The notes under the pieces are model-generated. The model saw only the letters and a program-made list of their open reading frames with translations. It had not been told where the DNA came from and did not search any database. DNA of 21,500 nt from Spirillospora albida. GTDB lineage: Bacteria > Actinomycetota > Actinomycetes > Streptosporangiales > Streptosporangiaceae. Location of the stretch: assembly GCF_000718255.1 (NCBI RefSeq), contig NZ_JOFJ01000032.1, positions 1 to 21,500 of the forward strand, read 5' to 3'. A program made the translations under genes and the position numbers. Shown here in pieces: positions 1 through 7,151 of this stretch; within the stretch, counting starts at the first letter, position 1, and every line of letters begins with the position of its first letter.

Positions 1-99
1 GCCGCCCGCCGCCGCCAGACCTACTACAACACCATCGCCACCACCGGCACCCTCCACACCCGCCTCGCCCACACCGACATCCACGGCCTCGCCGCCTGA
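1..99 (+). CDS. C-terminal 32 residues of an unrecognised protein (5' end outside window)
   Basis: An open frame runs in from the left edge and stops at TGA 97-99. Its 32 residues are rich in Arg, Thr and His and end in HGLAA. Nearly every codon ends in C or G, as in the real genes of this window, which supports true coding. I do not recognise the family from so short a tail. It converges on the minus-strand SnoaL-like gene, and a hairpin at 166-195 lies between them. Confidence 0.5.
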   Translation, partial: AARRRQTYYNTIATTGTLHTRLAHTDIHGLAA

Positions 100-165
100 G
101 CGTCCCTCGCGGCACACGCCGACCCGGCGACCCACAAGCCGCGCCGACACCGACCGGACACAGCT

Positions 166-195
166 GACCCGGCCGAAGGCGCCACCGGCCGGGTC
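166..195. terminator. 10-bp perfect stem-loop between convergent genes
   Basis: GACCCGGCCG (166-175) pairs perfectly with CGGCCGGGTC (186-195) around a 10-nt loop. It sits between the gene ending at 99 (+) and the gene ending at 236 (-), so it could terminate both. There is no T-tract, so it would be a GC-stem terminator without the usual U-run. The rest of the 136-bp gap shows nothing else. Confidence 0.4.
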
Positions 196-235
196 GCCGC
201 CGCGGGGTCGCTTCTGCTCTGGTGCACGGGCCGTC

Positions 236-616
236 TTATCGCCGGGAAGGAAGCGGCTCAGCGAAGGCCCAGTGCTCTATGAGCCGGCCGTCACGTACCC
301 GGACCATGTCCATCCCGTGGATCTCAAAGCGTTCACCGGTCGGGGCCTGGCCGAAGAAGTCGCCCGTGTGCGTGCCGCGAATGGTGTAACGGTTGGCGAC
401 CCACTCGCCGTTCTCCACGCTGTGCTCGACGGTCACCTCCATGTCCGGGCAGCCCGCCCGCATGGCCTCCCATTTGCGCCGCCAGTCCTCCCGGGTGGCC
501 TGTCGGCCCTGATCGATCGAGTCGTGGGCGATGAATTCCAGACTCGCCTCCAAGTCGTCGCTCTGGGTCATGATCATCGCCCTCACGACGGCGGCCGGTC
601 CCATGGTCTCGGTCAT
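236..616 (-). CDS. SnoaL-like / ester-cyclase type NTF2-fold protein
   Basis: A 126-residue protein of the size and pattern of the SnoaL-like branch of the NTF2 superfamily. An N-terminal helix (about 8-30) is followed by a Trp/Arg-rich segment with DWRRKWEAMRAGCPD, then beta strands with WVANRYTIRGTHTGDF, and a C-terminal strand GRLIEHWAFAEPLP typical of SnoaL proteins. Members are small cone-shaped enzymes or binding proteins for cyclic or polyketide-like ligands. The substrate cannot be told from sequence. ATG at 616 is preceded by a GGGA ribosome site. The gene is divergent from a TetR regulator, and the 92-bp gap holds two matching palindromes, so it is very probably the regulator's target. 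Confidence 0.85.
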   Translation of the reverse strand: MTETMGPAAVVRAMIMTQSDDLEASLEFIAHDSIDQGRQATREDWRRKWEAMRAGCPDMEVTVEHSVENGEWVANRYTIRGTHTGDFFGQAPTGERFEIHGMDMVRVRDGRLIEHWAFAEPLPSRR

Positions 617-633
617 GGCAGTCCCTTTTCCTA

Positions 634-655
634 AAACGGGGACCAGTCCCCGTTT
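634..655. promoter_or_regulatory. TetR-type operator O1 (perfect 10-bp inverted repeat)
   Basis: AAACGGGGAC (634-643) and GTCCCCGTTT (646-655) are perfect inverted repeats with a 2-bp spacer. The site is 18 bp upstream of the SnoaL-like start, over its likely promoter. It shares 16 of 18 central bases with the second site at 671-688. Size and position fit a TetR dimer site. Confidence 0.75.
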
Positions 656-670
656 CCTGGAAGGGACGAT

Positions 671-688
671 ACGGGGAGCAGTCCCCGG
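671..688. promoter_or_regulatory. TetR-type operator O2
   Basis: ACGGGGAGCAGTCCCCGG matches the core of the palindrome at 634-655 at 16 of 18 positions. It starts exactly 35 bp from the equivalent base of O1. It lies where the -35 box of the TetR gene would fall relative to the TAGGAT at 697-702, so binding here would give autorepression. Confidence 0.65.
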
Positions 689-696
689 TTGGCAAC

Positions 697-702
697 TAGG
701 AT
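697..702 (+). promoter_or_regulatory. Candidate -10 box (TAGGAT) for the TetR gene
   Basis: TAGGAT fits an actinobacterial -10 hexamer. Its last base is 6 nt before the ATG at 709, so transcription would start at or next to the A of the ATG and give a leaderless mRNA. No Shine-Dalgarno sequence precedes this ATG, which agrees. Confidence 0.45.
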
Positions 703-708
703 GGGGCC

Positions 709-1275
709 ATGCCTTCCCGACCCGCCCGTCGCGCCGACGCCCGGCGCAACTACGAGCGCCTGCTCGCGGCCGCCGAGCCGGTGCTCAACGCCCATGGCGT
801 CAACGCCTCGCTCGACGACATCGCCAAGGCCGCCGGGGTCGCCAACGCCACGCTCTACCGCCACTTCCCCACCAGGCAGGACCTGATCGAGGCGGTCTAC
901 GACCAGCAGATCCAGGCACTCTGCGCCGCGGCGACCGACCTCGCGGCCGCACACGAACCCGCCACCGCGCTGCTCGGCTGGCTCCAGGAGATCGTCGACC
1001 ACATCACCGAGTGCCGAGTCCTCGGCGAGGCGTTCATGGCCGCCCACCAGGGGCCGCCCGACGCCGAGCCGCCGCAGGTCGCGGCCTGGCACGACGCCCT
1101 GCGACAAGCCGCCGCTCCCCTGCTCACCGCAGCCCAGAACGCAGGAGCCATACGCGCCGACCTCGGCATCACCGAACTGATGACGCTGACCACCGCCATA
1201 GCCCGCGCAGGCGAACCAGCCCAAGCCGGCCACTTCCTCACCATCCTTTTCGAAGGGCTCACCCCACGACCCTGA
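709..1275 (+). CDS. TetR/AcrR family transcriptional regulator
   Basis: A 188-residue protein. The N-terminal TetR DNA-binding domain spans about residues 13-62, with the diagnostic pattern NASLDDIAKAAGVANATLY followed by RHFPTRQDLIEAVY. The C-terminal helical ligand-binding part is about 65-185 and includes LGWLQEIVDHI and FMAAHQ, as in the subfamily that often sits beside small enzymes. It probably represses itself and the divergent SnoaL-like gene through the palindromes at 634-655 and 671-688. The start at 709 keeps the usual short arm before the HTH and appears leaderless. The inducer is unknown. Confidence 0.93.
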   Translation: MPSRPARRADARRNYERLLAAAEPVLNAHGVNASLDDIAKAAGVANATLYRHFPTRQDLIEAVYDQQIQALCAAATDLAAAHEPATALLGWLQEIVDHITECRVLGEAFMAAHQGPPDAEPPQVAAWHDALRQAAAPLLTAAQNAGAIRADLGITELMTLTTAIARAGEPAQAGHFLTILFEGLTPRP

Positions 1276-1313
1276 CGAACCTTGAACCGCGCCCACCAGA
1301 TCCGCCAGCGAGA

Positions 1314-1541
1314 TCACGACTCGCCACTGGAGTCCGGGACGGGTGCCGACCAGGTGATCACCGAAACGACTTTTCCGTCTTCCACCTTCGCCAGCATGCC
1401 CGCACCCCCCGCCGGTTCCGCGGTGATGTCGCCGAGGAGGCCGGCATCCTGACCCGGCGTTCGGAGCAGGCCGAACTCGACCGGTATCTGGACGAGCACG
1501 CTCCCGAAGGCGACGCCATGCTCCGCGTGTAGCTCATCGCC
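1314..1541 (-). pseudogene. Possible remnant of a minus-strand gene in the 1276-1631 gap
   Basis: The 356-bp gap between the TetR gene and the MCP holds one frame that reads like protein on the minus strand. It covers roughly 75 residues including ELHAEHGVAFGSVLVQIPVE and GMLAKVEDGKVVSVITW, ending in TGA at 1316-1314. About 80% of its codons end in G or C. No ATG or GTG in the frame has a ribosome site, and going upstream it runs into the promoter region of the MCP, so it looks 5'-truncated. The plus strand in the same phase also gives a plausible-looking frame, which lowers confidence. I do not recognise the family. Confidence 0.25.
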
Positions 1542-1574
1542 CGGCCGGACGTCCAGGGGCGACCTGCGGGAGTT

Positions 1575-1600
1575 CTCAGTTCGATCGGTTCGCGGCCGAT
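1575..1600 (+). promoter_or_regulatory. FliA/WhiG-type sigma promoter candidate upstream of the MCP
   Basis: CTCA (1575-1578), a 16-nt spacer, then GCCGAT (1595-1600). This matches the form CTCA-N15-17-GCCGA(A/T) that I recall for flagellar sigma promoters of motile actinobacteria, and is close to the general TAAA-N15-GCCGATAA consensus. Predicted transcription would start near 1607, leaving a short leader with GGAGG (1620-1624) before ATG 1632. An imperfect inverted repeat, CTCAGTTCGA/TCGAGCTGAG (1575-1584/1604-1613), overlaps it. Confidence 0.6.
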
Positions 1601-1631
1601 GGTTCGAGCTGAGCAACCTGGAGGTTCGCCC

Positions 1632-2921
1632 ATGCTTTCCCAGGCGATGACGCGCCTGTTCCCCACCATCGAGCTGTCGGACGCCGGGTTCGCCGCGCGG
1701 CACCGGGTGCTGGGCGCCATCCTGTGGCTGCACCTGCCGGTGATCGCCGTCCTCGGACTGGTGACCGGTGAGGCGCGCGGGCACCACGCGCTCGCGCTGT
1801 GGGCCGTGGTCGCCGGCGTGCTGGTGTGCGCTGTGCTGTCAGGTGTGCTGCAGGGCCGCCGGGCGCGCGCCGTCACTGTGGCGGTCGGGCTGATCCTCGC
1901 CTGCGACGCGTTCGTGCACGCCGGGGGCGGCCTGGTCGACCTGCATTTCCACTTCTTCGTGGTGCTGGCGCTGATCGGGCTCTACCAGGACTGGGTGCCG
2001 TTCGGGCTGTCGGTGCTGCTGGTGGCCGTCCACCATCTGGGCCTCGGGCTGGTCGCCACCGAGATCGTGTTCTCCGACGACAGCGGACGCGGCGACAACC
2101 CGCTGCCGTGGGCGCTGCTGCACGCGACGTTCGTCCTGATGATGTGCGCGGCGCAGATGGCGTACTGGCGCTTCACGGCGACCGCGCAGCAGGAGGCGGC
2201 CGTCCAGCGCGAGGAGCTCGCCCGGTCCGCCGAGGAGGCGCTGCACCGGGCCGTCGAGGACGCCCTCGCGCGCGAGGCCGACGCCGCCGCCGAGGCGAGC
2301 GCCCAGCTCGAGCGCAGCGAGCGGCTGGCAGCGCGGCTCCAGGACGTGCTGAGCCGCGTCGCCGAAGTCGGCGACCGTCTCGGCGCGCAGAGCGACGAGG
2401 CCCTGAACGACTTCCAGACCGCGCTGGCCGGAGCCGGCGAGACCGTCGAGCACGCCGGCTCCCGGCTGAAGGGCACGATGGCCACCGCGACCGACGCCGT
2501 CGCCGCGATCGAACGGCTGGGCACGGCGGTCACCGACATCTCCGCCATCGCCGGGCTGATCCAGAGCGTGGCGGACCAGACCAACCTCCTCGCCCTCAAC
2601 GCCACCATCGAGGCCGCCCGCGCCGGTGAGCTCGGCAAGGGGTTCGCCGTCGTCGCGGGCGAGGTCAAGGAGCTGGCCTCGCAGACCGCCGACGCCACCA
2701 AGCGGATCGAGGCCACCGTCGCGGACGTCCAGGTCCAGGCCGCCACCGTCGTCACCGCCGTCCGCGGCGTCGCCGACCAGGTCGCCGAGGTCAGCGCCAT
2801 CCAGGACCAGGTCGGCCAGGTGATGGCGGAGCAGCGCTCCACCACCGCCCAGACCCACGACCTGATCGTGTCCGCCGCGCGGGACGTGGCGTCCTCCGCG
2901 ACCGCGGCCATGACCGGCTGA
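1632..2921 (+). CDS. Methyl-accepting chemotaxis protein with polytopic membrane sensor
   Basis: 429 residues from ATG 1632, which has GGAGG at 7 nt spacing; an in-frame ATG at 1599 lacks one. Residues about 26-180 form around six hydrophobic segments (near 26-46, 53-74, 80-98, 105-120, 124-143, 160-179) with no large extracellular domain. Residues 185-240 are an Ala/Glu-rich coiled coil in place of a recognisable HAMP. The signalling domain (about 240-429) carries the hairpin tip DQTNLLALNATIEAARAGE (315-333), which docks CheA/CheW, and the return helix GFAVVAGEVKELASQTADAT. It should control a CheA kinase and flagellar rotation. There is no C-terminal CheR-docking pentapeptide. The membrane part holds several histidines (H34, H96, H105, H107, H134, H135, H164). 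Related HFHFF-type modules also occur in cyclic-di-GMP enzymes. Confidence 0.93.
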   Translation: MLSQAMTRLFPTIELSDAGFAARHRVLGAILWLHLPVIAVLGLVTGEARGHHALALWAVVAGVLVCAVLSGVLQGRRARAVTVAVGLILACDAFVHAGGGLVDLHFHFFVVLALIGLYQDWVPFGLSVLLVAVHHLGLGLVATEIVFSDDSGRGDNPLPWALLHATFVLMMCAAQMAYWRFTATAQQEAAVQREELARSAEEALHRAVEDALAREADAAAEASAQLERSERLAARLQDVLSRVAEVGDRLGAQSDEALNDFQTALAGAGETVEHAGSRLKGTMATATDAVAAIERLGTAVTDISAIAGLIQSVADQTNLLALNATIEAARAGELGKGFAVVAGEVKELASQTADATKRIEATVADVQVQAATVVTAVRGVADQVAEVSAIQDQVGQVMAEQRSTTAQTHDLIVSAARDVASSATAAMTG

Positions 2922-2977
2922 ACCGGTCCGCAGGCCCCCGGGGCCACCGTCCGTATTCGAAGTCAGGTCCGCCTTTC

Positions 2978-3003
2978 CTCATCCGGACGCCCGCCGCGTC
3001 GAC
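2978..3003 (+). promoter_or_regulatory. Weaker FliA/WhiG-type promoter candidate upstream of the OmpA-like protein
   Basis: CTCA (2978-2981), a 16-nt spacer, then GTCGAC (2998-3003). The -35 part and spacing equal those before the MCP and flgB, but the -10 part matches GCCGAT at only four of six bases. A start near 3010 would give a leader of about 40 nt containing AGGAG (3041-3045) before GTG 3053. Confidence 0.35.
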
Positions 3004-3052
3004 AAGAGAGGGACCATCGCGGCACGGACGCCGCCCAGACAGGAGTACCTAC

Positions 3053-5953
3053 GTGACGATTCTCGCGCGGGTGCCCGAGGCGGCCATTGGACGGCGCCCC
3101 GGCATCCTCTCCGCCTTCCGCGCCCCGCTGCGCATGATCCGTGCGCGGCGCGCAGCGACCGCGGTGATCGCGATGCTGACATGCCTTCTGGCGGGCCTGC
3201 CGGTGACCGCCACGCCCGTCCGAGCCGATGCGGTGTCAGCCTGCGGGGCGGCCACCGTCACCGTGACCCGTGTCTCGGCCCCGGTGCTCTACCTCGACCT
3301 GCGTCCCACCCCGAAGATCAACAGCGCGTACGCCGCCTACACGATCACCAACACCAGCGGATCGGCCCACGCCGACCTGTGGGTGAGCGCCGGGTCGTTC
3401 TCCGGCCCGCAGATCTCCCTGGCCGCCAAGGAGACCGGGCTGACGCGTCTGGGCGCGCTGGCCGCCGGAGCGAGCGCGAACGCCTACTTCTACCTCACCG
3501 CCGCGGGCGAGAGCGAAGTCCCCGAGACGCACACCATCACCGTGCACACCACCCGCCCGGACCTGGCCGCGGGCCCCCTGTGCGCCACGACGATGACGCT
3601 GACGGCCGAGTCCGACATCGACGCCGCCGCGAACAAGGTCACCGGCGCCTCCAGCGCCCCCGCCCCGCCGCAGCTCGGCGGGGACGTCACGGTTCGGCTG
3701 ACCGGTTCCACCGGGACCATCGGCGCCGCGGGCATCTTCTCCATCACCCCCGCCTCCTACGCCGACTGGCCCGCCAACGCCTACAAGCTGACCGGCGTGC
3801 GCATCCAGATGACCGGCGGCACCACCGCGACCTACCGCGACACCCTGTACCTGTCGGGCATGGCGCCCCGCGACACCGACTACACGGCGACCTTCACCTT
3901 CCAGGCCGTCGGCGTCACCGGTTCGGCCACCGCCATCACCCCCATGTCGCACATCAGCAGCGGCACCCAGGTCAAGCACACCTCCATCGACGGCACCTAC
4001 ACCGCGCTCCCCCCGCTGATGCCGGCCGACAACCACACCACGCTCGCCCTGACCGCCGGTCCGGCGGCGCTGCCCGCGTCCGGCGGCACGAGCACCTACA
4101 GCGCCGAGGTCACCAACAACGGCGCCGTGCCGGTCACCCTGGACGATGTGACCGTCACCCTGCCCGCCGCCCCGGCCGCCCTGACCTACCGGGCCGGCTC
4201 GGTCGCCTGGAACGGCGCGGCCGCGCCCGCACCGGTCGCCGTCGGCCGGCAGCGGATCTTCCTCGGGCCGTTCACGGTCCCGGCGGCGACCAGCCGCTCG
4301 CTGACCTTCGATCTGGACGCCCCGGCCACCTCCGGCCTGTACGAGACCGAGGCGACCGCCCACGTCACCACCCTTCCGATCGACACCAGCACCCTCACCG
4401 GCGACCACCAGCCCGCCCGCGCGCGCCTGGCCGTGGCCGGTCCGCCCCCGGTCGTCACCTCCATCGGCCCGGCGTCCGGCGCCGAGGCGGGCGGCACCGA
4501 GGTCCACGTGCACGGGGAGAACTTCATCGGCGTCACCGGCGCGCACTTCGGCGCCGTACCGGCCACCGCCGTCACCGTGCTCGACTCCGAGCACCTGGTG
4601 GCGACCGCCCCGGCCGGCACCGGTGTCGTCGAGGTGACCGTCACCACGCCGTCCGGGACCTCGCCCACCGGCACCGCCGATCCGTTCGCCTACACGGTCC
4701 CGGTCTCGCCGCCTCCCGCTCCGGGGAACCTGGCGTCCACCGGCGTCGGCACCGCTCTCCAGCAGCGGACGGCCACCATCCCGGCCGGCGGGTCGGTCGC
4801 TCTGCTGGACGGCACGACGCCGGTGGTGTCGCTGACCGTCCCGGGTGAGGGGATCTACACCCTCGCCCCTGTCACCGGAGTGATCACTTTCGCTCCGGCG
4901 AGTGGTTTCAGCGGTACCGCCACCGGTGTCGTCTACCGGGTCGGCGACGCCCACGGTCAGACCGGCACGGCTACCTACACGCCCACCGTGACCAAGCCCG
5001 CCGCCCCGGCGCCGCTCGCGCGGACGTCCACCGGTGTGGGTACCGCCGTGCAGAGCACCATCGTCGTGTTTCCGGCCGGTGGGTCGGTCGCTCTGCTGGA
5101 CGGCACGACGCCGGTGGTGTCGCTGACCGTCCCGGGTGAGGGCGTCTACACCCTGACCCCTGTCACCGGCATGATCACCTTCGCTCCGGTGAGCGGTTTC
5201 AGCGGTACCGCCACCGGTGTCGTCTACCGGATCGGCGACGTCTACGGCCAGACCGGCCAGGCCGCTTACGTGCCCACCGTCACCGCACCGCCCGCCACGC
5301 CCATCCCGTCGGTTCCGGTGGCGCCCGAGGTCACCGTCGACGGCGACCGCGTCCAGGTGCCGTGCGTGCTCGGCAGCGGACGGATCAGCCAGTGCGCGGT
5401 GACGCTGGAGACCGCCACCGGCAAGCACCAGGTACTCGGCCAGGGCAGCATCGCGTTGGACGCGACGCACGCCAGCACCCGGGTGATGGTCCCCGTCACG
5501 CTGAACGCCACGGGCAAGGCCATGACGCGACGGCTGGGAGGCGTGGTGACCCGAGCCAGGGCCACCATCAGGCCCCTCGGGTCCTCGCGCACGGTCACCG
5601 CCGTCACTCCGACGCGCCTGACCGCGGCCAGGCAGCCGATCACGCTGCGCCCGGTGTACTTCGACACCGACTCGGCCACCGTCAAGCCCGCCGATGTGCG
5701 GTATCTCAAGCGGTTGCGCGCTCACCTCGGGGATGTGCGGGCGGTTCGCTGCGACGGCCACACCGACAGCCGCAGCACCCGCGGCTACAACCGGGACCTG
5801 GCCCAGGAGCGGGCCAGGGCGGTGTGCAGGATCCTCGGCGGAGGGACGCGGACGATCGCGGTCTCCTGGGGCGAGACGCGCAAGCGCGCGTCCAACGCCA
5901 CCGCCGCGGGGCGTGCCGAGAACCGGCGCACCGACATCCGGTTGCTGTACTGA
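3053..5953 (+). CDS. Large secreted surface protein: IPT/TIG domain, CshA-type repeats, C-terminal OmpA-like domain
   Basis: 966 residues from GTG 3053 (AGGAG at 7 nt). A signal peptide follows an extended N-region: RARRAA near 30-35, hydrophobic core 36-52, likely cleavage after ADA (58-60). An alternative ATG lies at 3134. Residues about 65-450 are Thr/Ala-rich beta-type repeats with a conserved-repeat-like segment (about 335-445). An IPT/TIG immunoglobulin-like fold spans about 466-551 (GPASGAEAGGTEVHVHGENF). Two CshA-fibril-like repeats follow at about 560-646 and 657-743, each with ITFAP, SGFSGTATGVVYR and PTVT. Residues about 865-966 form an OmpA-like peptidoglycan-binding domain with YFDTDSATVKP, GHTDSR, YNRDLAQERARAV and GRAENRRTDIRL. 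No LPXTG or trailing membrane segment is present, so anchoring is inferred to be through the OmpA-like domain. Adhesion is a likely but unproven role. Confidence 0.85.
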   Translation: MTILARVPEAAIGRRPGILSAFRAPLRMIRARRAATAVIAMLTCLLAGLPVTATPVRADAVSACGAATVTVTRVSAPVLYLDLRPTPKINSAYAAYTITNTSGSAHADLWVSAGSFSGPQISLAAKETGLTRLGALAAGASANAYFYLTAAGESEVPETHTITVHTTRPDLAAGPLCATTMTLTAESDIDAAANKVTGASSAPAPPQLGGDVTVRLTGSTGTIGAAGIFSITPASYADWPANAYKLTGVRIQMTGGTTATYRDTLYLSGMAPRDTDYTATFTFQAVGVTGSATAITPMSHISSGTQVKHTSIDGTYTALPPLMPADNHTTLALTAGPAALPASGGTSTYSAEVTNNGAVPVTLDDVTVTLPAAPAALTYRAGSVAWNGAAAPAPVAVGRQRIFLGPFTVPAATSRSLTFDLDAPATSGLYETEATAHVTTLPIDTSTLTGDHQPARARLAVAGPPPVVTSIGPASGAEAGGTEVHVHGENFIGVTGAHFGAVPATAVTVLDSEHLVATAPAGTGVVEVTVTTPSGTSPTGTADPFAYTVPVSPPPAPGNLASTGVGTALQQRTATIPAGGSVALLDGTTPVVSLTVPGEGIYTLAPVTGVITFAPASGFSGTATGVVYRVGDAHGQTGTATYTPTVTKPAAPAPLARTSTGVGTAVQSTIVVFPAGGSVALLDGTTPVVSLTVPGEGVYTLTPVTGMITFAPVSGFSGTATGVVYRIGDVYGQTGQAAYVPTVTAPPATPIPSVPVAPEVTVDGDRVQVPCVLGSGRISQCAVTLETATGKHQVLGQGSIALDATHASTRVMVPVTLNATGKAMTRRLGGVVTRARATIRPLGSSRTVTAVTPTRLTAARQPITLRPVYFDTDSATVKPADVRYLKRLRAHLGDVRAVRCDGHTDSRSTRGYNRDLAQERARAVCRILGGGTRTIAVSWGETRKRASNATAAGRAENRRTDIRLLY
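4731..5283 (+). repeat. Tandem 291-bp period encoding two CshA-like repeats
   Basis: Two copies lie 291 bp (97 codons) apart. Bases 4790-4851 and 5081-5142 are identical over 62 bp, and the flanking parts differ by scattered changes. The first encodes residues about 560-646, the second about 657-743. Identity at synonymous sites implies recent duplication or gene conversion. Confidence 0.9.
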
Positions 5954-5968
5954 CCGGTGCGCCGCGGA

Positions 5969-6005
5969 CCGCCGGTCGAGGGAGCGCGCCTCCCTCGACC
6001 GGCGG
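5969..6005. terminator. Strong bidirectional terminator (16-bp perfect stem)
   Basis: The arm at 5969-5984 (starting CCGCCGGTCGAGG) is perfectly complementary to 5990-6005, with a 5-nt loop CGCGC. It lies between the stop of the OmpA-like gene (5953) and the stop of the convergent pentapeptide gene (6009-6007), so it serves both. There is no T-tract, as is common in high-GC actinobacteria. Confidence 0.8.
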
Positions 6006-6006
6006 G

Positions 6007-6684
6007 TCAGTCCTCGATCGTGATTCCCAGGGCGGACGTCAGGGCGTGGAGCAGTGTGGTGGCGTCGGCGGCGGACACGATGGCGCCCTTGAAGGAGCCG
6101 ACCCCGGCGACGCCGCTCAGGTCACAGCCGGAGAACCGCACCCGGTTCATGGTGGCGCCGCTGAACCGGGTCGCGGCCAGCTTGCAGTTCTCGAACCGGA
6201 CGTCGGTGAGCTCGGCGTTCTGGAAGTTCGCCTCGGCGAGGTTGCAGTCGCGGAACACCACGTCCCGGAAATGGCAGAACCGGAAGCTCGCCAGATCCGC
6301 GCGGCATCCGTCGAACAGCGTGTCGCGGAGCCCGCTCTCGGTCATCCGCAGACCGGTCATCCGGGAGTTCGTCACCGCCGTGGTGGACAGCCTGGCGTGG
6401 TCGAGCCGCAGGTTCGCCAGGTCGCAGCCGGTGAACTCGACGTCCGTGAAACCCGGCCGGACGAGGCCGACGCCGGTGAACCCGGCCCGGACGAAACGGC
6501 ACCGCTCGAATTCGGCGTCCTCGACGTCCGTCCCCGATACCTGCGCGCCCTCATAGGCCAGCGAAAGGTAGACGCCGTCGTGGACGAACTCGCCATCGGC
6601 CTCACCCGCCGCGGCAAGCGCCGCGGGTACCCTGGGCGGCTTCGGCTCTCTCAACGACCGGACGGCCGGAACGGGAGCGGACAT
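6007..6684 (-). CDS. Pentapeptide-repeat protein
   Basis: 225 residues. An N-terminal extension (1-45, Pro/Ala-rich) is followed by an almost unbroken run of A(D/N)LXX-type pentapeptides, about 54-192. These include FTDVEFTGCDLANLRL, LFDGCRADLASFRF and CNLAEANFQNAELTDVRF, with Phe or Leu at the central position. Such runs fold as a right-handed quadrilateral beta-helix. Some relatives (MfpA, Qnr) mimic DNA and protect gyrase from quinolones, but most have no known role, and nothing here shows gyrase binding. It is the second gene of a pair: the VOC stop codon sits within its ribosome site region (GGTAGGG), 9 bp upstream of ATG 6684. It ends against the terminator at 5969-6005. Confidence 0.88.
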   Translation of the reverse strand: MSAPVPAVRSLREPKPPRVPAALAAAGEADGEFVHDGVYLSLAYEGAQVSGTDVEDAEFERCRFVRAGFTGVGLVRPGFTDVEFTGCDLANLRLDHARLSTTAVTNSRMTGLRMTESGLRDTLFDGCRADLASFRFCHFRDVVFRDCNLAEANFQNAELTDVRFENCKLAATRFSGATMNRVRFSGCDLSGVAGVGSFKGAIVSAADATTLLHALTSALGITIED

Positions 6685-6693
6685 GCGGCGACC

Positions 6694-7041
6694 CTACCGA
6701 TGGCCCAGGACGTTGACGACACGGCCGTTGGGGTCTCGCACGAAGAATCGGCGCACCCCCCACTCCTCATCCCGCAAAGGGTGCACGATCTCCGCCCCGC
6801 ATTCCAGGACCGACGCATAGGCCGCGTCCACATCATCGACCTCAACGCTGAGATCGGGTGCGACCGGTGCGGTCTTGTCCCCCGCCATGAAGCTGATCTG
6901 CGCCTCCGGCCTGGAACGGGAAGCGAGCGTCATGATCCAGCCATGGTTCATGACCTCCTCGAAGCCCAGCAGGCCGTAAAAGTCCCGGCTTTCCTCCACG
7001 GCGTCCGACTGGACATTCGGTACGACACGACGAACACTCAT
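6694..7041 (-). CDS. VOC-family (glyoxalase/bleomycin-resistance fold) protein
   Basis: 115 residues, the length of a single two-module VOC protein. The first beta-alpha-beta unit is VVPNVQSDAVEESRDFYGLL followed by GFEEV. The second contains VDDVDAAYASVLECGAEIV and the typical ending RRFFVRDPNGRVVNVLGH. The family includes metal-dependent lyases, dioxygenases and metal-free drug-sequestering proteins; this short form resembles the resistance/binding group, and the ligand is unknown. GGAGGGAG precedes ATG 7041. It leads a two-gene unit with the pentapeptide-repeat gene. The pairing of a possible drug-binding protein with a possible gyrase protector hints at a resistance role, but this is only inference. 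Confidence 0.85.
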   Translation of the reverse strand: MSVRRVVPNVQSDAVEESRDFYGLLGFEEVMNHGWIMTLASRSRPEAQISFMAGDKTAPVAPDLSVEVDDVDAAYASVLECGAEIVHPLRDEEWGVRRFFVRDPNGRVVNVLGHR

Positions 7042-7151
7042 TGACGGCTCCCTCCGATGGCGACGACGTGAGCGACCCTACTGGCCGTCGGAAGATGTGG
7101 CCGCAGAGCGCCACGTGCACGTCCGGAATGATCGTGCCCGTGAGGCTGAGG

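Noticed and set aside
1599..1631. Earlier ATG for the MCP
   Set aside because: There is no ribosome site, it overlaps the predicted transcription start, and the later ATG has GGAGG at ideal spacing.
2912..2945. Hairpins after the MCP (GACCGG/CCGGTC and GGCCCC/GGGGCC)
   Set aside because: The stems are only 6 bp, one covers the stop codon and the other has a one-base loop; both are too weak to call a terminator.
3236..5761. An 841-codon open frame antisense to the OmpA-like gene
   Set aside because: It is a by-product of high GC at third positions of the sense gene; the translation is Gly/Arg/Asp-rich without any domain.
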